DNA of 10,540 bases from Porphyromonadaceae bacterium. Its GTDB lineage: Bacteria; Bacteroidota; Bacteroidia; Bacteroidales; UBA11471. Within the stretch, counting starts at the first letter, position 1. The number at the start of each line of letters is the position of its first letter. Of this stretch, positions 6,858 to 10,540 are shown piece by piece. The notes beneath the pieces are model-generated. The model saw only the letters and a list, made by a program, of their open reading frames with translations, did not search any database and was not told where the DNA came from. The stretch covers positions 1 to 10,540 of the forward strand of contig JAJQIP010000040.1 in NCBI GenBank assembly GCA_021199145.1. Direction: 5' to 3'. Position numbers and translations under genes: made by a program.

Positions 6858-8192
6858 TCATTGGAAAGTAATGCGGCCGATGTCCTGCAGTCGCATTTGT
6901 CCATTGGGAGATTGGATGTCCTGAAGGGTGACGTTCTCGATGGGGCTTTCGGGCAATCCGATGGCTTTCATCAGCACAGAGCAACTATCTACGACGATTC
7001 CCTTGAACGAGATATCTCGGAAGGAGGGGGTGAGTTTGCCGACTGGACGGGCGGGGAAGCGTTCCGCCCAGTCCCCTACAAACCGAGCGGAGCCAAGCAT
7101 GTCAATCGAGACGACGGTTTTGCAGGAGCGAATATGAATCTGTTCGAAATAGAGATTTTCCCCGCCTCCGCCTCGTGGACGGCGGGTTTTGATTAAAAAA
7201 GCCGTTTGAGGATTCTCCATCATGCAGTCGTAGGCATAGACATTGCGTATCTTGCCAGCTGTTTCGCTGCCGATAGCTACACCGCCTACACTCCGTTTCA
7301 GGGTACAGTGGCGGATGACCACATTTTCGGTAGGCCGGTTCCGGTCAGTCCCGTCGTTGCCCCGTCCTGCTTTCAAGGCGATGCAGTCGTCCCCGCAATC
7401 CAAGTCGACGTATTCGATGAGGGCGTTGACGGACGAGTCGATGTCGATACCGTCGGTACGTCCATGGCCATAGCTCTTCACGCAGATATTCCGGATGATG
7501 ATGTTTTTGCAATAGGTGGGGGCGATGTTCCAAAAAACGGATTGTTCAAAGGAAACACCCTCTACCAGTATATTCTTGCAATCGACCGGGCCGAAGAAGA
7601 CGGGCAGGAATATCTTCGTCTGGTCAGCTCCGTCAAATACCCGTTGCTCGAGGGGTACTCCTTCCAATGTCTCCTCCACGCCCCCTTCCTGGCGCAGATA
7701 GAGTTCGCAACCGGTGTCGGGCGATACCAATTTCCCGGAACCGGTCAAAGCGATGTTCTCCGCTTCGCAGGCGTAAATCATGGCCCCCAAGGAGAGGATA
7801 TCCACCCCTTCATTGCGGGTACGCACCACTGGCAGATAGTCTTTGATTTCCCCCGAAAAGTGGAGTTCCGCCCCCTCTTCCAAACGGAGATTGATATTGC
7901 TGCGCAAGATGAGGCGGCCCGTCAGCCATTCACCTTGGGGTATGACCACCGTTCCTCCTCCTTTGGCGGCCAATTTGTCAATGGCTTTCTGGATGGCTTG
8001 GGTACAAAGTACGGAGGGTTTGGCCCCTGTTGAGGTGATGGAGAGAGTCCGTCCCGGAAAAGAGGGGCGTTCCAATACAGGCATTTCAAAAGGGGCTTGA
8101 ATAGGTTCTATATCAACCGGCACTTGACCGACAGCCGTCATCACACCAAAACACCCCGTCCAAAAGAGAACGGTCAAAAGGGGAAGTTTCAT
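6858..8192 (-). CDS. Exported GH28-family glycoside hydrolase (polygalacturonase-like, altered active site)
   Basis: A 444-aa right-handed beta-helix protein of the pectinase family GH28, which hydrolyses pectic backbones by inversion. It has an N-terminal export signal (about residues 1-22; a lipoprotein-type C14 is also possible). GH28 hallmarks are TDGIDIDSS (246-254), GDDCIALKAGR (267-277), GGVAIGSE (303-310) and IKTRRPRGG (334-342). The three catalytic aspartates map to D247, D268 and D269. Compared with the classic motifs NTD, GHG and RIK, this protein has RTD, SVG (V302 in place of H) and LIK (L333 in place of R). These positions contact galacturonate in true polygalacturonases, so the substrate may be another pectic linkage, for example in rhamnogalacturonan. 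The gene is divergent from the GH43 gene, with tRNA-Pro between them. A near-consensus -7 box lies 22 nt upstream. Confidence 0.9.
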   Translation of the reverse strand: MKLPLLTVLFWTGCFGVMTAVGQVPVDIEPIQAPFEMPVLERPSFPGRTLSITSTGAKPSVLCTQAIQKAIDKLAAKGGGTVVIPQGEWLTGRLILRSNINLRLEEGAELHFSGEIKDYLPVVRTRNEGVDILSLGAMIYACEAENIALTGSGKLVSPDTGCELYLRQEGGVEETLEGVPLEQRVFDGADQTKIFLPVFFGPVDCKNILVEGVSFEQSVFWNIAPTYCKNIIIRNICVKSYGHGRTDGIDIDSSVNALIEYVDLDCGDDCIALKAGRGNDGTDRNRPTENVVIRHCTLKRSVGGVAIGSETAGKIRNVYAYDCMMENPQTAFLIKTRRPRGGGGENLYFEQIHIRSCKTVVSIDMLGSARFVGDWAERFPARPVGKLTPSFRDISFKGIVVDSCSVLMKAIGLPESPIENVTLQDIQSPNGQMRLQDIGRITFQ

Positions 8193-8213
8193 CTTTGTAG
8201 AGAATTATAAGGA

Positions 8214-8221
8214 TAAAAATA
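8214..8221 (-). promoter_or_regulatory. Near-consensus -7 box for the GH28 gene
   Basis: On the minus strand the sequence reads TATTTTTA, one mismatch from TAnnTTTG. It is 22 nt before the ATG at 8192, in line with the 23-24 nt spacing of other genes here. A TTTT sits near the -33 position. The weak match would suit an activator-dependent gene, but that is inference. Confidence 0.3.
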
Positions 8222-8256
8222 GGGAATTTTCTGCACATGAAAAAATAGAGTCATAT

Positions 8257-8287
8257 TTTGATTTGTCCAATCAATCTACTACCTTTG
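8257..8287 (+). promoter_or_regulatory. Promoter of the tRNA-Pro gene
   Basis: TTTG (8257-8260), 19 nt, then TACCTTTG (8280-8287). Both elements match the Bacteroides consensus, making this the best promoter in the window. The mature tRNA begins 17 nt after the last G. Confidence 0.75.
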
Positions 8288-8303
8288 TCTCCGCAATGTC
8301 AAT

Positions 8304-8376
8304 CGGGGTGTAGCACAGTTGGCAGCGCGCCACGTTCGGGACGTGGAGGTCGGAAGTTCGAGTCTTCTCACCCCGA
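8304..8376 (+). tRNA. tRNA-Pro(CGG)
   Basis: A 73-nt cloverleaf. The acceptor CGGGGTG pairs with CACCCCG, the anticodon stem CCACG with CGTGG, and the T stem GGAAG with CTTCT (one G-U pair) around TTCGAGT. The loop TTCGGGA gives anticodon CGG, reading CCG. The D stem GCAC/GCGC has one A-C mismatch. The discriminator is A8376 and CCA is not encoded. No terminator follows, so transcription may run on into the GH43 gene, whose own -33 element starts about 21 nt later. Confidence 0.96.
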
Positions 8377-8397
8377 CAGCATACCGTTCAATCGACT

Positions 8398-8432
8398 TTT
8401 GAAAAGGAGAGAGGGCGGTATTTTTATCTTTG
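8398..8432 (+). promoter_or_regulatory. Promoter of the GH43 gene
   Basis: TTTG (8398-8401), 23 nt, then TATCTTTG (8425-8432), a full -7 match. The distance to the GH43 ATG is 42 nt, longer than the 22-24 nt of its neighbours. An out-of-frame ATG at 8457 sits at 25 nt, close to the standard distance. Confidence 0.6.
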
Positions 8433-8456
8433 TAGGAAAGAATTTTTGCAAAATTC

Positions 8457-8477
8457 ATGAGACCCAAAGAACCATGA
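8457..8477 (+). other. Six-codon mini-ORF overlapping the GH43 start (speculative)
   Basis: ATG AGA CCC AAA GAA CCA TGA encodes MRPKEP. Its stop overlaps the GH43 ATG as ATGA (8474-8477). The length, offset (17 nt) and overlap are identical to the mini-ORF before the methyltransferase gene. No clear Shine-Dalgarno is seen for it. Confidence 0.25.
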
Positions 8478-10033
8478 AACACTTTTTCCCTATTTTCTGT
8501 CTACTCCTCTTTCCTATGATGGGTCGGGCACAAGAACTGACCGCCTGGGGTGACCAAGGTAATGGTACCTATGTCAATCCCATTTTAAATGCCGACTATT
8601 CCGATCCGGATGTCATTCGAGTCGGGGAGAAATATTACATGGTCTGTTCCGATTTCCACTATATCGGGATGCCTGTTTTAGAGTCGGACGATATGGTCAA
8701 TTGGACGATTATCAGTCAGGTATACGACCGTTTCGATTATCCGGGATGGGATACCAACAGCCGTTTTGCGGGCGGTTCCTGGGCTCCGACTCTCCGCTAT
8801 CACGACGGGAAGTTCTGGATTTTTTTCTGCACACCTCACGAAGGGCTGTTTATGAGTACCGCTACCGACCCGCATGGGCCGTGGGCTCCCTTGCATTGTC
8901 TGAAAAGAGTGGAAAAGTGGGAAGATCCTTGTCCTTTTTGGGATGAGGACGGAACGGCCTATCTAGGTCGGAGCCAACATGGGGCTGGACCGATTATCCT
9001 CCATAAAATGAGTCCCGATGGCCGGACGTTGCTGGACGACGGGGTGACTATATATACCGGTCCTGTGGCCGAAGGGACTAAGCTCTATAAGCGGGAGGGA
9101 TATTACTATCTGTGCATTCCCGAAGGTGGTGTGGGAGAAGGGTGGCAGACGGTTCTTCGTTCCCGTTCGATTTACGGCCCGTATGAGAAACGGGTGGTCT
9201 TGGCACAGGGGTCAACCTCCATCAACGGTCCGCATCAAGGAGCTTTGGTCGACACCCCCGAAGGGGAATGGTGGTTTTTCCATTTCCAGTTCGTGGAGCC
9301 TATAGGCCGTGTGGTGCATCTACAGCCTGTTCGTTGGGCGGAGGGTTGGCCGATTATCGGGGTGGATATTGACCGGAACGGCATCGGGGAGCCGGTGCGG
9401 GTGTGGACAAAGCCGCATATCGCTGCAGGAGAGTCGTTAATCACCTTGCCGCAGACCGATGACGATTTCTCGGCACCTACGCTGGGGCTGCAATGGCAAT
9501 ACAACCACAATCCCTATCCCGAAAATGTCTCTCTTACCGCCCGTCCGGGTTGGTTGCGTCTTATCGCTTTGTCGGCCGACAGTTTGAAGGCATCCCACAA
9601 TATGTTATCGCAAAAGGTGATGGGCTATCACTCCGAAGCCACTACTTGTCTCGATTTTTCCCGATTGGCCGAAGGACAACGGGCCGGATTGCTCTGTGCA
9701 GGGAATCTCTTCAACGGCATTGGAGTGATGCGGGAGGAGGGACGTATCCTCTTGTATCTCGAGAAGGACGGGCAGACAGAGATAATTTCCCCTGTGAAGG
9801 GCAAATGTATCTACCTGCGGGCCGTGATAGATTATCCTGCCAACCGTCACACACTCTTCTATAGTCTCGATGGGAAGAAGTATGTCGAGGCGGGAGAACC
9901 TTATGCCTTGCGGTTTGGTTCGTGGAAGGGGACACGTGTAGGACTATTTTCCTACAATGTGTCGGGAGAAGGAGGAATCGCTGATTTCGATTTTTTCACC
10001 TATCGTACCGATGGGCCCCAGTGCCGACCGTAA
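8474..10033 (+). CDS. Exported GH43-family glycosidase with C-terminal beta-sandwich
   Basis: A 519-aa enzyme predicted to release terminal alpha-L-arabinofuranose or beta-xylose from plant polysaccharides by inversion. A signal peptide spans about 1-19 (cleavage near GRA-Q). A five-bladed beta-propeller at about 30-315 carries the GH43 triad: general base D44 (NADYSDPDV), pKa modulator D151 (WEDPCPF) and general acid E217 (CIPEGG). A C-terminal concanavalin-like domain (about 328-512, with LGLQWQYNHNPYPE) is typical of two-domain GH43 arabinofuranosidases and xylosidases. All key residues are intact. The frame stays open upstream to 8258, but that extension runs through tRNA-Pro and the promoter, so the ATG at 8474 with its signal peptide is the true start. 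It pairs with the divergent GH28, suggesting attack on pectin and its arabinan side chains. Confidence 0.93.
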   Translation: MKHFFPIFCLLLFPMMGRAQELTAWGDQGNGTYVNPILNADYSDPDVIRVGEKYYMVCSDFHYIGMPVLESDDMVNWTIISQVYDRFDYPGWDTNSRFAGGSWAPTLRYHDGKFWIFFCTPHEGLFMSTATDPHGPWAPLHCLKRVEKWEDPCPFWDEDGTAYLGRSQHGAGPIILHKMSPDGRTLLDDGVTIYTGPVAEGTKLYKREGYYYLCIPEGGVGEGWQTVLRSRSIYGPYEKRVVLAQGSTSINGPHQGALVDTPEGEWWFFHFQFVEPIGRVVHLQPVRWAEGWPIIGVDIDRNGIGEPVRVWTKPHIAAGESLITLPQTDDDFSAPTLGLQWQYNHNPYPENVSLTARPGWLRLIALSADSLKASHNMLSQKVMGYHSEATTCLDFSRLAEGQRAGLLCAGNLFNGIGVMREEGRILLYLEKDGQTEIISPVKGKCIYLRAVIDYPANRHTLFYSLDGKKYVEAGEPYALRFGSWKGTRVGLFSYNVSGEGGIADFDFFTYRTDGPQCRP

Positions 10034-10155
10034 ACCAAATTTAGAGATACTTTTCAGAGAGTTTTAATGCCAACTTTATAATATTCTCAACTTTAAATCT
10101 CTTTCTGCATCTTTTTTTATTGTTCTTTTCCCCAACATTCTGCTTTCCTCGAGAG

Positions 10156-10197
10156 AAGTAAGATTCCCATGGAGACCTTGGATGGATTCTCTTACTT
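10156..10197 (+). repeat. Imperfect hairpin, possible distal GH43 terminator
   Basis: AAGTAAGA (10156-10163) pairs with TCTTACTT (10190-10197). The interior can extend the stem with bulges (CCAT at 10167-10170 with ATGG at 10182-10185). A T- and C-rich stretch follows on the plus strand. It lies 123 bp after the GH43 stop. A terminator role is possible but the T-run is poor. Confidence 0.35.
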
Positions 10198-10363
10198 ACC
10201 TCTTTTCCCTTATTCCCCTAATCTCTTGTAATCCGTCTTTTCAGAAAGGCGGGTGTATTTTCCCTATTATCCTTTTGCAATCCAACTGCTGACCCTCCTT
10301 CAATGACTTTTGATTCCCTACAGGAAAAGGAAAACACGGTAAAAAATTAAAGAAAATCGCAGG

Positions 10364-10448
10364 AAAAAGCGGGGAGAACGGAAATAAAAATGCGCTTTTT
10401 GGAGTCGATGAGAAAATGTCTTTCTCCCCGTAAGAGAAGTATTTACGG
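10364..10448 (-). ncRNA. Candidate small RNA or attenuator with alternative hairpins
   Basis: A minus-strand promoter (10452-10485) would start a transcript near 10446-10448. Within about 85 nt come three inverted repeats that exclude one another. (1) CCCCGTAA and TTACGGGG (plus 10426-10433 and 10443-10450). (2) CGGGGAGAA and TTCTCCCCG (plus 10370-10378 and 10422-10430), followed on the minus strand by CTTTTT, like an intrinsic terminator. (3) AAAAAGCG and CGCTTTTT (plus 10364-10371 and 10393-10400). No protein gene lies downstream on this strand, which favours a free-standing RNA. I do not recognise the family. Because the expected start point falls inside repeat 1, that repeat could instead be a DNA operator. 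Confidence 0.35.
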
Positions 10449-10451
10449 GGA

Positions 10452-10485
10452 CAAAGGTAAGCAAATTCTTGATATTAACTTCAAA
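10452..10485 (-). promoter_or_regulatory. Minus-strand Bacteroides-type promoter in the intergenic region
   Basis: On the minus strand TTTG (10485-10482) is followed, after 22 nt, by TACCTTTG (10459-10452), a full match to both elements. It has the same -7 sequence as the tRNA-Pro promoter. No protein gene lies downstream before the 3' end of the GH43 gene. Confidence 0.5.
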
Positions 10486-10521
10486 AAAGTTGCTGAAAAA
10501 AATTTTTTTCTTTTTTGTCAC

Positions 10522-10540
10522 CTCTTTTTTACAAAAAGAG
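10522..10540. repeat. Short inverted repeat at the window edge
   Basis: CTCTTTTT, then TAC, then AAAAAGAG: an 8-bp perfect palindromic stem cut by the window end, so it may extend further. It could be part of a terminator or operator of the next gene, which is not visible. Confidence 0.3.

Larger units (their letters stand above)
10034..10540. other. Gene-free intergenic region of 507 bp
   Basis: I find no convincing protein gene on either strand. The first half is pyrimidine-rich on the plus strand and contains an imperfect hairpin (10156-10197). The second half holds a minus-strand promoter and a cluster of inverted repeats (10364-10459), then A/T homopolymer runs (10483-10517) and a short palindrome at the window edge. 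No obvious GH43 terminator directly follows the stop codon. Confidence 0.6.

Noticed and set aside
6849..8033. Long plus-strand open frames (115 and 275 codons, same frame) antisense to the GH28 gene
   Set aside because: They have no recognisable domain, and the GH28 motifs on the other strand are decisive. Open antisense frames are common opposite GC-biased codons.
6708..8376. tRNA genes as integration sites for a mobile element carrying GH28
   Set aside because: No integrase gene and no direct repeat of either tRNA 3' end is visible in the window.
8258..8473. N-terminal extension of the GH43 frame by 72 codons
   Set aside because: It would translate the tRNA-Pro gene and the promoter, and would bury a clear signal peptide in the interior.
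10071..10095. Direct repeat CAACTTTA (10071-10078 and 10088-10095)
   Set aside because: An 8-mer pair in AT-rich sequence is expected by chance and has no further structure.
10318..10521. 67-codon minus-strand ORF in the terminal intergenic region
   Set aside because: It is made of low-complexity lysine/phenylalanine-rich sequence from A/T runs, and it spans the putative promoter and hairpins. No start signal or domain is seen.
1..10540. CRISPR arrays, insertion sequences, toxin-antitoxin or defence genes
   Set aside because: No regularly spaced repeats, transposase motifs or small paired ORFs of that kind were found.

Overview
The window looks like a chromosomal segment of a member of the Bacteroidota, most likely the Bacteroidales. 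The support is a recurring promoter motif of the Bacteroides primary-sigma type (-7 box TAnnTTTG, sometimes with a -33 TTTG 19-23 nt upstream), few Shine-Dalgarno sites, a DUF4294-type secreted protein, and a secreted pectin-type glycoside hydrolase pair. The genus cannot be fixed from the sequence alone.

Layout. (1) 1-1213 is an AT-rich stretch with a SpoU/TrmH-family RNA 2'-O-methyltransferase (+) converging on a DUF4294-like exported protein (-). (2) 1214-1499 is an AT-rich divergent promoter region. (3) 1500-2279 encodes a stand-alone radical SAM protein (+). It converges, with a 13-bp gap, on the sbcD-sbcC operon (minus strand, 2293-6545). The two sbc genes overlap by ATGA, and sbcC has a clear Shine-Dalgarno inside the end of sbcD. 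(4) 6684-6825 is a complete small transcription unit: promoter, tRNA-Phe(GAA), and a perfect 16-bp hairpin terminator. (5) 6858-10033 is a carbohydrate island: a GH28-family protein (-) and a GH43-family protein (+), transcribed divergently with a tRNA-Pro(CGG) gene and its promoter between them. (6) 10034-10540 has no convincing gene. It holds a minus-strand promoter followed by a ladder of mutually exclusive inverted repeats ending in CTTTTT, which is a candidate small RNA of about 85 nt or an operator/attenuator.

How the genes work together. SbcC and SbcD form the Mre11-Rad50-like nuclease that processes hairpins and blocked DNA ends. The methyltransferase and the tRNAs are translation housekeeping. 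GH28 and GH43 both carry export signals and plausibly act outside the cytoplasm on pectin side chains or backbone. The GH28 has lost several residues that define true polygalacturonases, so its substrate is probably different.

Most of the window is ordinary housekeeping DNA. The items most worth a second look are the 10364-10459 intergenic element, the divergent GH28 active site, the regular promoter-to-ATG spacing, and two identically arranged six-codon mini-ORFs that overlap gene starts by ATGA. No CRISPR, insertion sequence, phage or defence system was seen.
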